From positions 1-20,626 of the IMG/VR virus record IMGVR_UViG_3300023242_001194: a DNA stretch of 20,626 nucleotides; one strand, written 5' to 3'. Position numbers and translations under genes: made by a program. The notes beneath the pieces are model-generated. The model searched no databases, was not told the origin of the DNA, and saw only the letters and a program-made list of their open reading frames with translations. The stretch is from a virus. This document shows positions 13,499-20,535 of this stretch, piece by piece (positions within the stretch are counted from its first letter, which is position 1; each line of letters starts with the position of its first letter).

Positions 13499-13705
13499 AT
13501 GACCAACATAGGAAAAAACATTAAAAAATACAGGCTCAAACAAGGCTACTCCCAATACGGTCTAGCTAGAATACTAGGAGTAAACAGGACATCAATTGCT
13601 TTATATGAGCAAGGGAGAAGCACACCTACCTTCGCAATGCTATTAAAAATAAAGGAATTGATTGATTGCTCTTATGATACTTTGATTGAAGGTGAATTAA
13701 AATAG
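13499..13705 (+). CDS. XRE/Cro-type transcriptional regulator
   Basis: This is a 68-residue protein from ATG at 13499, beginning MTNIGKNIKKYRLKQGYSQY. The helix-turn-helix is clear: YSQYGLARILGVNRTSIALY followed by EQGRSTP, then a helix with MLLKIKELID. This is the standard layout of Cro/C1-type HTH proteins, about one domain long. An upstream in-frame ATG at 13466 would extend it, but that lies inside the zinc-ribbon gene; the start 2 bases after that gene's stop is preferred. It likely represses its own operon or the nearby divergent promoters, with the CTTATAAG inverted repeat as a candidate site (inferred). Confidence 0.85.
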   Translation: MTNIGKNIKKYRLKQGYSQYGLARILGVNRTSIALYEQGRSTPTFAMLLKIKELIDCSYDTLIEGELK

Positions 13706-13861
13706 CATTGGCAAAAGTGAAAAATGAGAATGAGAGATTAGAGATAATCTATTTATTTCCTAACCCTTCCACAAACCCACACAAACAAATCTATAATAGC
13801 ATTTAATAAAAAAGCCCTACTATCTTTGAGATGGTAGGGGTTGTATGATTTATATGGTTTT
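13706..13861. other. Intergenic stretch between convergent genes
   Basis: This region separates the XRE operon from the convergent lipoprotein gene. Besides the terminator it has a small inverted repeat AGATTA-GAGA-TAATCT (near 13735-13752), followed by a T-rich segment that might be a weak plus-strand terminator. No ORF with a convincing start is seen. Confidence 0.4.
13806..13840 (-). terminator. Intrinsic terminator for the lipoprotein gene
   Basis: On the minus strand CCCTACCATC pairs with GATAGTAGGG (10 bp, one wobble) around a 5-base loop (TCAAA), followed by CTTTTTT. It lies 22 bases after the lipoprotein stop at 13862. The plus-strand reading has only scattered T residues after the stem, so function toward the XRE operon is weaker. 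Confidence 0.75.
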
Positions 13862-14218
13862 TTATTTTTCAACAAAACCTCCCTCTTTTTTGTATTTCTT
13901 GCCATCAATTACAACCATAACACTTCCAAGGGTTGGGTAATCAGTAGTTTTATATCTTTCACCAGCACTATTCTTAAAAGATACTACAGCAAAAACTTTC
14001 CCATCTCCATTCTTTTCTATTCTATCTACTTTCAAGTAGTACGAATAATCAATACTTAGTTCTACATCTTCCAAATCAAAGTCTTCATTGTTTTGAATAA
14101 TCATAAACACATCATCACCAATATTAATTCTTTTGACTGTTACGTCTAGTTCTTCATAGCTTTCGCAACCAAATAAGCTAAAAATAAATAAGAGTGATAT
14201 TAGTATTGCTTTTTTCAT
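13862..14218 (-). CDS. Accessory lipoprotein
   Basis: This is a 118-residue protein when started at ATG 14218 (MKKAILISLLFIFSLFGC), a classic type II signal with lipobox Leu-Phe-Gly-Cys and Cys18 as first mature residue. An upstream in-frame start at 14260 adds 14 residues before the basic start and is not preferred. The mature part is beta-rich (VTVKRINIGDDVFMIIQNNE, VMVVIDGKKYKKEG), with an acidic first third. The gene stands alone, with its own terminator, in the accessory island and is opposite in direction to neighbouring regulators, a layout typical of morons. A function in superinfection exclusion or surface modification of the lysogen is a reasonable guess only. Confidence 0.75.
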   Translation of the reverse strand: MKKAILISLLFIFSLFGCESYEELDVTVKRINIGDDVFMIIQNNEDFDLEDVELSIDYSYYLKVDRIEKNGDGKVFAVVSFKNSAGERYKTTDYPTLGSVMVVIDGKKYKKEGGFVEK

Positions 14219-14351
14219 AGGAGTATGTATTTTAAGTAATTCACAAACTTTAAGTTTCAATATGATACAATTAAAAGCTTTTAATGTTAAGGTGTAAATA
14301 AAGTAATTATTTAGAAATTTGCAAATTTTAATAAAAAAAATAGGTGAAATA

Positions 14352-14383
14352 TTTGCTCATTAACTTATCACTTGATAACTTTG
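14352..14383 (+). promoter_or_regulatory. Promoter of the regulator gene, overlapping an operator-like palindrome
   Basis: TTTG at 14352-14355, 20 bases, then TAACTTTG at 14376-14383 match the Bacteroidota consensus exactly. The ATG at 14389 lies only 5 bases after the box, so the transcript is probably leaderless or nearly so. Confidence 0.72.
14365..14378. promoter_or_regulatory. Operator-like palindrome TTATCA-CT-TGATAA (copy 1)
   Basis: This is a perfect 6-2-6 palindrome within the spacer and -7 box of the regulator promoter. A copy with one base difference (TTATCACTTAATAA) is at 14587-14600, just after the same gene, suggesting sites for autoregulation by the encoded HTH protein. Confidence 0.6.
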
Positions 14384-14388
14384 TTGAT

Positions 14389-14568
14389 ATGAAAGGTGAA
14401 GAACTTAAATTTTTTCGAAAGAAACATAATTTGACTCAAAAAGAATTAGGGGATAAAATTGGTGTTAGCGATACGAAAATATCTCAATGGGAGAATAATG
14501 TGCATAAAATAAGTAAAGCATATCTTCTACATATTGAGAGGTTATTTGATGAGTTTAATAACAAATAA
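14389..14568 (+). CDS. Short XRE-type repressor-like regulator
   Basis: This is a 59-residue protein starting MKGEELKFFRKKHNLTQKEL. The HTH covers residues about 12-35 (LTQKELGDKIGVSDTKISQW then EN), followed by a third helix (YLLHIERLFDEF). A GTG at 14344 would extend the frame by 15 residues, but that region holds the promoter, so the ATG at 14389 is preferred. The distance from the -7 box suggests a near-leaderless mRNA, as known for lambda cI. Operator-like palindromes lie at its promoter and directly downstream. It is smaller than a normal CI repressor (no C-terminal oligomerisation domain), so it may act like Cro or as a moron regulator. Confidence 0.82.
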   Translation: MKGEELKFFRKKHNLTQKELGDKIGVSDTKISQWENNVHKISKAYLLHIERLFDEFNNK

Positions 14569-14586
14569 TTTTTTTTACCCTTCATA

Positions 14587-14600
14587 TTATCACTTAATAA
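14587..14600. promoter_or_regulatory. Operator-like palindrome TTATCACTTAATAA (copy 2)
   Basis: It differs by one base from copy 1 at 14365-14378. It lies 19 bases after the regulator stop and overlaps a weak promoter-like pair (TTTT, 21 bases, TAAGTTTT) that could drive the clamp-like gene. Confidence 0.55.
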
Positions 14601-14619
14601 GTTTTTAAACATAGAAAAA

Positions 14620-14654
14620 CCCGTTTAGGTCGGCAAACTTTACAACGGGCTTTT
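14620..14654 (+). terminator. Possible intrinsic terminator after the regulator gene
   Basis: CCCGTT (14620-14625) pairs with AACGGG (14644-14649), followed by CTTTTC. The stem is only 6 bp and the loop 18 bases, so it is a weak candidate. It is the only terminator-like structure before the clamp-like gene. Confidence 0.35.
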
Positions 14655-14701
14655 CACAAACTTTTCAGAAAGATATTTATAATGCTTCCAAAAAAAGCAA
14701 A

Positions 14702-14727
14702 CTTTCAATAATTAGCTACATTGAAAG
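14702..14727. repeat. Hairpin CTTTCAAT / ATTGAAAG in the island's noncoding segment
   Basis: This is an 8-bp perfect inverted repeat with a 10-base loop, lacking a T-run. It sits in the 243-base gap (14569-14811) between regulator and clamp-like gene. A second short one, TCGGC/GCCGA, lies near 14755-14775. Function unknown. Confidence 0.4.
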
Positions 14728-14811
14728 CACTGGATATATCGGTTCTCGGCTTGGCGAAGTTGCCGAATACAAAACTTCAATACAATTACAAATGTTTAAA
14801 TTAAAAATAAA

Positions 14812-15489
14812 ATGTCAATAGAAAACGAAAACGGCAATTTTGCCAAACCGATGTTAGGCGATGTTTTCTTCCTTTTTGTCGGAGAAGATAAATTTCGTCC
14901 AGCGATGCACAAGCCATTTGAAATAAATGGTAAAGTATATGCAACCGATGCTTATACATTAGTTAGGACGGACAAAGCAAACATTGAATTTTTTTTAGAT
15001 AACGAACACAATCCACCAAATTGCGAAGGTGTAATTCCAGAGGTAAATACAAGTTTAATCTTAAACATAACGAAAGAAATGTTTGAGACTCTTAAAACTG
15101 CTGATGAATACGAAATTGCGGGAAAAGATATTGAATGTAAAACTTGCGAAGGTAGCGGGGAAGTTGAGTGGGACTTTGAACATTACACTCGTGATTTTGA
15201 ATGTCCTGTTTGCGAAGGTGCCGGATGGGAAGAACAAAAAACGAGTAGAAAAACGGGTGGTAAAACATTTGGTAAATGCATAGTGAAAATAAACGATGCT
15301 TGTTTCCACATTGATAAGTTTTATAAATTGATTAAAGTCCGTGACATTTTAGGTGGGGAAATTGAATTAATAAGCTATTCCAAAAGCACAAGCGGTGTAC
15401 TGTTTAAAATAGGTGTTTGCGAAATATTATTAATGCCTGTAATTTGCGGAGACGCTTCGGATTGGGATGCTGTTCTAAATATCGCCTAA
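14812..15489 (+). CDS. Beta-clamp-like protein with inserted DnaJ-type zinc module
   Basis: This is a 225-residue protein. Residues 27-54 (KFRPAMHKPFEINGKVYATD followed by AYTLV) resemble the LRPxL...ATDxHRL opening of sliding clamp domains. Residues 165-210 (FHIDKFYKLIKVRDILGGEI, then GVLFKI and EILLMPV) resemble the C-terminal repeat of bacterial beta clamps, which ends in a V/I-M-P-M/V strand. Between them are two CxxCxGxG motifs, at 109-116 (CKTCEGSG) and 131-138 (CPVCEGAG), the zinc-binding unit of DnaJ; only half the usual four repeats are present. The protein is much shorter than a real clamp (about 370 residues). It could modulate host or phage replication, but that is inference. Confidence 0.6.
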   Translation: MSIENENGNFAKPMLGDVFFLFVGEDKFRPAMHKPFEINGKVYATDAYTLVRTDKANIEFFLDNEHNPPNCEGVIPEVNTSLILNITKEMFETLKTADEYEIAGKDIECKTCEGSGEVEWDFEHYTRDFECPVCEGAGWEEQKTSRKTGGKTFGKCIVKINDACFHIDKFYKLIKVRDILGGEIELISYSKSTSGVLFKIGVCEILLMPVICGDASDWDAVLNIA

Positions 15490-15524
15490 CAGTGAACTAT
15501 ATGAAGTAGCAAAGGAGGTGGTAT

Positions 15525-15550
15525 GTAAAATAAAAACACCCTTATTTTAC
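15525..15550. repeat. Hairpin overlapping the stop codon of the gpG-like gene
   Basis: GTAAAATAA (15525-15533) and TTATTTTAC (15542-15550) are perfect 9-base complements around AAACACCC. It contains the gpG-like stop codon. As an AT-only stem it is a weak terminator for minus-strand transcripts, and it marks the right border of the accessory island. Confidence 0.4.
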
Positions 15551-16054
15551 TTTAAAGCCTTTAAATATAGTCTCATTAATTTTTGCTTTGATTTTCTCTT
15601 TTAGTTTAGGAGTTATTTTCAAGAATGGGCGAGCAGGAATATTTACTCTAAAACTATTTTGCTTAGTGGTAGCCATTGCTTTGAAGCGTGGATTCCCTGT
15701 TTTTTTATACATTGCCCAGAAAAATCTACGGCTTCGTGGAGTTACTTTGGGATTGGTGACACCTCCCTCATTGTGTATTTTGGCATAAGGCACGTCTGAG
15801 CCTACAGACACACTGTTAGCAGTTGCTTTGGTAACTCTAATAGACCTACGGAGCTTGCCTGATTTTACAAGCAAGTTTCTGCGACCTCCACGATCACCCG
15901 TGCTACTCCCATCTTTGCGAGGTTTCCATTTTTGCCCTTCAAAGGCTTCATCTTTGAAGTTTTTGAGAGCATCATTGACCACTAGCTCTCCTATCTCACG
16001 CATAAGACGAGGTTTATTATTTTTCCACTTGACTATTTGTTCTTTGAGGGTCAT
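15542..16054 (-). CDS. Phage virion morphogenesis protein (Mu gpG-like)
   Basis: This is a 170-residue basic protein. Key features are EGQKWKPRKDGS near residue 40, a G-K-L-R-R-S-I stretch (LLVKSGKLRRSIRV), YAKIHNEGG around residue 90, a Mu-typical basic/aromatic segment (RRFFWAMYKK) and IPARPFLKI near the end. The S-G-x-L-R-x-S, Y-A-x-x-H-x-x-G-G and R-P-F-L elements are the signature of the Mu gpG / P2 gpS virion morphogenesis family, which acts in head completion and head-tail joining. The start overlaps the portal-MuF stop by one base (TAATG). Its end coincides with the border of the accessory island, so it is the last gene of the upstream head module. Confidence 0.9.
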   Translation of the reverse strand: MTLKEQIVKWKNNKPRLMREIGELVVNDALKNFKDEAFEGQKWKPRKDGSSTGDRGGRRNLLVKSGKLRRSIRVTKATANSVSVGSDVPYAKIHNEGGVTNPKVTPRSRRFFWAMYKKTGNPRFKAMATTKQNSFRVNIPARPFLKITPKLKEKIKAKINETIFKGFKVK

Positions 16055-18078
16055 TATTCAGGCTTTAAATCTTCAATCTCTTTCTTTTGCTCATTAGTCA
16101 AGTTTTCAAAATAAGGGTGCTTATCTGAAAACACTTGATTTTTCTTGCTAGGATTGTTAGCAAACTCATTTTTGATTTCAGGCAATGAGCTTGGCTGTGA
16201 TATTTCTTGCCCACGCTTAATAGTGCTTCGGCATCCCCAGTGATTGGGGGGTGTGTAAATATCCCAGAAATCATTACTGGCTGGAAGAGTAACCCCATCA
16301 AGGCTAGTACATAATGGGGTAGTTAGCCCATCACCTACTGCGTCGAAGGTGAGTAGTGCATCAGGGTCATCTTGCGTGAGGTCAGCCCATCGAGATATGA
16401 CTTGAGATGTGGCAATGGCAAAGTTGTACTCAGTTGCTAAGTAATTGCGATTAAATTGGATATTGAGCTTCTCAAGTTCATTTTTGAAGTCTTGAAATTC
16501 TCTTCTTTCTCCATTCTCATTTATGAGTAAGGCGTTTATTTGCTCTAACATCTGATAAGTTTTGGCAGCCGCAAACTGAAAAATATTATCTCGTAGGGCA
16601 TTCACTGTTTGCTCATCTACTGTGTCATAGTCTATCTCAGCACTCACAGCCCCCCACAAAGCATTGAAGGTAAGGTCTAATAGCTTTTGAAAAAAATACT
16701 CTTTGATATTTTGAGTAAACCTAGTAAACCCACCAAACAGGCTGTTAAATCCTTCAAAAATATCATCTATGATTGAGTTTTGGGGTATTTCTATTTGACC
16801 ATAGATATCATCTAGGTCTTTTTTTTTTAATTCAATGTGATTATTAGCATCTTCAATTGCCTCACTATCATCCTCCACAGGATTAGGATTAGGCTTATCC
16901 TCTTCACTTTTAGGGGCTAGGGGTGAAGCTATTTTAGGGGTTGCTTTTTTCTTAACTGGTATTTCAAAGTTTTCTTCTATAAACTCGGCAGGGATATCAT
17001 AGTTATCCAAAAGGAGTTTAAGTAACTCTGGTGCCAGGCTTTTCTTTTTACGTGATTTTTCTTGAAGATAAGTATGTAAGTATTGAAACTTACAATCCTG
17101 TAAAGGATAGCCAAACTTGATGAGTCTAGGAATCAGCTCATCATTCACTAAATTCTCGATAAACTCCATATCAGCCTCTCGTCTTTCCTCAGAGGGCGTT
17201 TTGTTAGTTTCATTTTGATTTACATAGGTTTGTGAGCCTTGGTTGTCATCAGTTCCTTTGACATGACCGAGAAAGAGTTTGCTCATCTCGTTATTGGCGC
17301 GATCTTGCATTGCCTCAAAGTTTTGAAATGCTCCTTGTGAACCACTTGGATATTGCAACTCGAGTTCTTCATCTATCCCCAGCACACCTACTCTTTCTTT
17401 ACCAAGTGTTTTTAGTTCATCTAGCAAATCCTCTTTTCTATCATCATCCCCTCTTGATTTTGCGATGAGCATTGGTAGTCCAAAGTTTTCATTGAAAAGT
17501 GCGTGAGATGCTCCCGACATTCTTTTGTAGATAGTCCAATACACACATTTATTTATTAATCCTAATGGATAGTCACTCTCTACATGTATATAGAAATCTG
17601 AAATAGGAGGTAAGCTATAATTAACACCTTCTATGTCATAGAAATTAACAAGAACCTCTCTTTTTTCAGGCAAAATATTTCTTCGCTCAAGTAACTTGAC
17701 ATTGCTCATCAATCCTGAATTCAAAAGATTAAGTTCTAATACACTGTACCCATAAGGGATGGCATCAAGCGAAAGAGAAACGAAATCTCTAAACCATTTT
17801 GCTTTAAACATTTTGTGTGTCTCATCATCTACCTCATTATTTTTAACGATGATAGTAGGCTCACCAAGTAACTTCATCTTTCTATTATCAATGACAGCGT
17901 GCAAGTGATTATCTATCATCGCCATATCAAAAGAATCCATCAGCTTTACTCGGCGTGGAAAAAAAATATTTTCTGCTTGAATCCAAGCTGCAAGCCAATC
18001 TTGAATTGACTTCTTAGAGCGGTCAAAGTTTTGGATTTTAGTCCTTGTAGAAAACTCGTAGGTGTTTTTGTTTTTCAT
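16054..18078 (-). CDS. Portal protein fused to Mu F-like minor head protein
   Basis: This is a 674-residue protein. Residues 1-380 are a Mu gp29-like (DUF935) portal: AMIDNHLHAVIDNRKMKLLG, then PYGYSVLEL, a KCVYWTIYKRMSGASHALF, and FGLPMLIAKSRG. Residues 385-430 form a proline/charge-rich linker with a run of 10 A on the coding strand. Residues 430-674 form an SPP1 gp7/Mu F-like domain, recognised by CTSLDGVTLP and FWDIYTPPNHWGCRSTIKR, the family's characteristic final motif. The portal makes the ring for DNA entry, and the F-like part is a minor head protein injected or located near it. In Mu these are separate genes (29 and 30), so this is a natural fusion. It overlaps both neighbours by one base (TAATG). 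Confidence 0.93.
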   Translation of the reverse strand: MKNKNTYEFSTRTKIQNFDRSKKSIQDWLAAWIQAENIFFPRRVKLMDSFDMAMIDNHLHAVIDNRKMKLLGEPTIIVKNNEVDDETHKMFKAKWFRDFVSLSLDAIPYGYSVLELNLLNSGLMSNVKLLERRNILPEKREVLVNFYDIEGVNYSLPPISDFYIHVESDYPLGLINKCVYWTIYKRMSGASHALFNENFGLPMLIAKSRGDDDRKEDLLDELKTLGKERVGVLGIDEELELQYPSGSQGAFQNFEAMQDRANNEMSKLFLGHVKGTDDNQGSQTYVNQNETNKTPSEERREADMEFIENLVNDELIPRLIKFGYPLQDCKFQYLHTYLQEKSRKKKSLAPELLKLLLDNYDIPAEFIEENFEIPVKKKATPKIASPLAPKSEEDKPNPNPVEDDSEAIEDANNHIELKKKDLDDIYGQIEIPQNSIIDDIFEGFNSLFGGFTRFTQNIKEYFFQKLLDLTFNALWGAVSAEIDYDTVDEQTVNALRDNIFQFAAAKTYQMLEQINALLINENGERREFQDFKNELEKLNIQFNRNYLATEYNFAIATSQVISRWADLTQDDPDALLTFDAVGDGLTTPLCTSLDGVTLPASNDFWDIYTPPNHWGCRSTIKRGQEISQPSSLPEIKNEFANNPSKKNQVFSDKHPYFENLTNEQKKEIEDLKPE

Positions 18079-18497
18079 TAGAAATCAAAGTCTTGAGGTG
18101 AATACTTCGAGCTAACGAAGTTGTTTTTAGGGCTTGTCAAATCTTCCTCTTCAACGATGGGCAAGTCAGGGCTTAAATCGCCATCACGCACATCTCTGAG
18201 CCAAGAAACAGCTTCTTGATATCTTTGAAGTCTTACTTCATTCATTTGCTCGGGAGCGATGCGAGAGAATAAGTCATACAAAGCAATGTCAATCATATAC
18301 CTGACGATTAGCTTGTTTCGGTTATTACCTATGGCCGAAAATATAGCCACTACATTGTACCTTGCCCTGAGATATGACTCCATAAATGCCTGAGCTGTAT
18401 TCTCAGCTAGAGTCCTGTTTGTGTCATTGTTATCAATCACCCTGTCAAGTACATCTTGGCGAATGATACTGTAATAATCTGCTTTTTCTAAAAACAT
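18078..18497 (-). CDS. Head protein, Mu gp36-like (DUF1320)
   Basis: This is a 139-residue protein beginning MFLEKADYYSIIRQDVLDRV. Characteristic features are a region with NRTLAENTAQAFMESYLRAR followed by YNVVAIF, then a helix (RYMIDIALYDLFSRI) and RLQRYQEAVSWLRDVRDGDL, then P. The order of an initial helix pair, A-x-x-x-x-x-S-Y-L-x-x-R-Y, D-I-A-x-Y-x-L, R-Y-x-x-A-x-x-W/F-L, and G is the Gp36/DUF1320 pattern for Mu-type head-tail adaptor proteins. In Mu this gene comes after the major capsid gene, here it sits between terminase and portal, a rearrangement commonly seen in Bacteroidota members. Confidence 0.8.
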   Translation of the reverse strand: MFLEKADYYSIIRQDVLDRVIDNNDTNRTLAENTAQAFMESYLRARYNVVAIFSAIGNNRNKLIVRYMIDIALYDLFSRIAPEQMNEVRLQRYQEAVSWLRDVRDGDLSPDLPIVEEEDLTSPKNNFVSSKYSPQDFDF

Positions 18498-18509
18498 AGT
18501 ATTTTTATT

Positions 18510-20057
18510 TTAAAATGCGTGTTCATTCTCTTCTCTTTTAGTGGTCATTATAGGCTTCCCTCCTTTGCCTAAGAAGTAAGCAAACTCCTGTGAGAACCTA
18601 CTACAAAAAAAGTATCTCTTGGCATCTAGGCAGTGTCCAAAGGGTTCGTAAGTAATCCCTGTCTCTGGGTTTTTGACTTTCTTTTTTTCCATAGAGCCAT
18701 CCGCTGCCTCTTTGGTATATCGCAAGTCCGCAATAGTCCTTTTACAAGAAGTATCAATAATAAGGGAGATGCCTTGATATTCATTTTCAAGAACAAGGTC
18801 TAAGAAATCTCTTGAAATACTCACACTAGGTGCAGATGATAATATTTTATTTTCAAGTCTAAATACTTTTCCAAGCTCTGAAAATATCACGTCAAAATCA
18901 CTTTTCTTTGTTCTGCTGATAGTAGAGCGATTGCCTGATGCACCTGATGGGTCTCCATAGACCCACACTTTGGCTACGTGATTTTTGAAGTAAGCTATAA
19001 TCTCATCACAAAGAGAAGGGGTTGAGTTTTTTGGTGGCTCGAGGCAAAACTCCTTTACCTCCAATACTTGCTTGCCGATGGTCTGATAAGCCAAGCAGGT
19101 GATGTATGGATGACTATTGAAGTCAAAACTAAGATGCAATACTTCTTGTGTTGAGTAAAGTTGTTTTAACTTACCCGTGTGCTTAAGCTCTGTAAATTTC
19201 TTCACAAACTCTCCACCTGACTTCGCAAATGGACTTCCATATATCAGCATTGGGTGCAAATAGCTTGGCAAATTTGCTTTTTGATTAGGGATGTATGTCT
19301 TTGGTAGATTTCGTTTGTTGAGATAGGTAGAAGATATAGTTACAAGCTTGTTTCCTATTTCCTTTTTAAAATATTTTGGTGGAAAGAATATAAGACTATC
19401 TATCTCTGCTTGGTATTCTTCCAACTCAAACTTCTCATTAAGCCAGGCAACCTTGGCAGGAGAAGTAAAAATATAAAGTGGCAAGAATGGTTCATCTGTT
19501 TTTGTGCTTGTTAAATCTCCATTTTTGTTAACGAAAACACCTTCTTGCCTAAGCCTACCTAGTAACACTTCGTCCAGTGCTTCTTTTTTGGTGTCTTTCG
19601 TTTCATCAAGAAGCATCCAGCCTACTTCCATACCATCCAAAGCTTTGTAGTTATCTAAAGACCCAATAAAAATAACAGCTCCCCAGCGAAAGGAGATAAT
19701 ATTATTGTATAGTTCAAAGTTATGCCATTCGGTGTCAAAGCTTGCAGGAGGTCTTTTGCCAATCACATAATCTCCCTCTTTGGTTTTGTCGGAGTACTCT
19801 ATAACATTAAAATACTCTTCCCAAACTTGCCTGATACGAAACATAGTAGATCGGTTGAGCTGATCATAAGTATTGGCACAAATCAGCCCCCTCACTTTTG
19901 GGAAATAAGAAGAGTAGATGGCAGAAAGCACACCCATAATATGAGTCTTGCCACTTCCTTGACCAGCAAGAAAGAGGTTAAGTTGCTTCCTAGAGGAATA
20001 TATATCATACTGAGGTTTACTCAGTATCATCTCCTTCTCCTTCTTCTTCATCATCAT
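18510..20057 (-). CDS. Terminase large subunit
   Basis: This is a 515-residue packaging motor and nuclease. The ATPase domain has a Walker A AGQGSGKT at about 31-38 and a Walker B VGWMLLDE at about 145-152. The nuclease half carries candidate metal-binding aspartates in LHLSFDFNSHPY (Asp312), VYGDPSGASGNRS (Asp369), and CLDAKRYF near residue 478. It translocates DNA into the prohead with the small subunit. The longest frame starts MMMKKKEKEM at 20057 and overlaps the small subunit gene by 41 bases; an internal ATG at 20030 (MILSKPQYDIYSSRKQ) is more probable, overlapping by 14. Its stop is 12 bases before the gp36-like gene. Confidence 0.95.
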   Translation of the reverse strand: MMMKKKEKEMILSKPQYDIYSSRKQLNLFLAGQGSGKTHIMGVLSAIYSSYFPKVRGLICANTYDQLNRSTMFRIRQVWEEYFNVIEYSDKTKEGDYVIGKRPPASFDTEWHNFELYNNIISFRWGAVIFIGSLDNYKALDGMEVGWMLLDETKDTKKEALDEVLLGRLRQEGVFVNKNGDLTSTKTDEPFLPLYIFTSPAKVAWLNEKFELEEYQAEIDSLIFFPPKYFKKEIGNKLVTISSTYLNKRNLPKTYIPNQKANLPSYLHPMLIYGSPFAKSGGEFVKKFTELKHTGKLKQLYSTQEVLHLSFDFNSHPYITCLAYQTIGKQVLEVKEFCLEPPKNSTPSLCDEIIAYFKNHVAKVWVYGDPSGASGNRSTISRTKKSDFDVIFSELGKVFRLENKILSSAPSVSISRDFLDLVLENEYQGISLIIDTSCKRTIADLRYTKEAADGSMEKKKVKNPETGITYEPFGHCLDAKRYFFCSRFSQEFAYFLGKGGKPIMTTKREENEHAF

Positions 20058-20469
20058 TTACTTTTAAAATCAATTGGAATGGCACTGGCTTATCTTTATT
20101 GCCAAATACTTCTAGTTTTTTAGTGTACAATCCTTCTAACTCGGCTGTATCTTTCATAATAGCAAGTGCCGTTTTTATGTCTTTATCATGAAGAGCCTTA
20201 GCATAAAGACTAGTCCTTACAGAAATATGAAAGGCAAGTTTCTCATCAGATTTAGCTTTATTCTGCTCAATAAAGAGTTTCCTAGCTTCACGGATATATC
20301 GGTGGGCTTGCCTCTCACCGATGTTCCAGTTCTGTGCAATATTCATAATAATATCAGATACAGGTTTCCCAATGAGCAACCATTCTTGTACAGTTCTCAC
20401 ACGGTCATAAAACAGAGGTTTATCTGCCCTCTGTCTTTCGTATTCTATATCTGCTATGTCTTTTGCCAT
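20017..20469 (-). CDS. Terminase small subunit candidate
   Basis: This is a 150-residue protein beginning MAKDIADIEYERQRADKPLF. An N-terminal helical region includes an HTH-like stretch (NIAQNWNIGERQAHRYIREA), then a coiled region with EQNKAKSDEKLAFHISVRTS and a helix ending KKLEV. A polar acidic tail follows (DDEEEGEGDDTE). HTH for pac-site recognition, a central oligomerisation core and an acidic tail contacting the large subunit is the usual layout. It lies immediately upstream of the large subunit gene, which it overlaps. The assignment is from layout and position, as small terminases diverge strongly. Confidence 0.75.
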   Translation of the reverse strand: MAKDIADIEYERQRADKPLFYDRVRTVQEWLLIGKPVSDIIMNIAQNWNIGERQAHRYIREARKLFIEQNKAKSDEKLAFHISVRTSLYAKALHDKDIKTALAIMKDTAELEGLYTKKLEVFGNKDKPVPFQLILKVNDDEEEGEGDDTE

Positions 20470-20535
20470 TATATCAATCCATAAATCATTTTGACCTGCT
20501 CATAATCATAATCCCTCCGACTCCACAACTTTATT

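Noticed and set aside
14024-14340. Minus-strand promoter for the lipoprotein gene
   Set aside because: The best boxes have TA plus three bases plus TTTG (such as TAAAGTTTG) and no well-spaced TTTG upstream, so the match is not good enough to annotate.
14852-15490. GTTAGGC and GCCTAAC near the clamp-like gene, resembling integron attC core sites
   Set aside because: GTTAGGC lies inside the gene rather than before it, and no partner GTTRRRY or folded attC structure is found within 150 bases after GCCTAAC.
15511-15528. Perfect Shine-Dalgarno-like AAAGGAGG followed by ATG on the plus strand
   Set aside because: The ATG is directly followed by TAA, so there is no ORF. The motif is more likely coincidence, possibly from an old coding frame (AKEVVCK).
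12881-15541. CRISPR array, tRNA or insertion sequence in the accessory island
   Set aside because: No regularly spaced repeats, no cloverleaf-type tRNA sequence and no transposase or terminal repeats were seen.
19722-20123. 133-residue plus-strand ORF opposite the terminase genes
   Set aside because: It is antisense to Walker-motif-containing terminase and ends in leucine/histidine low complexity.
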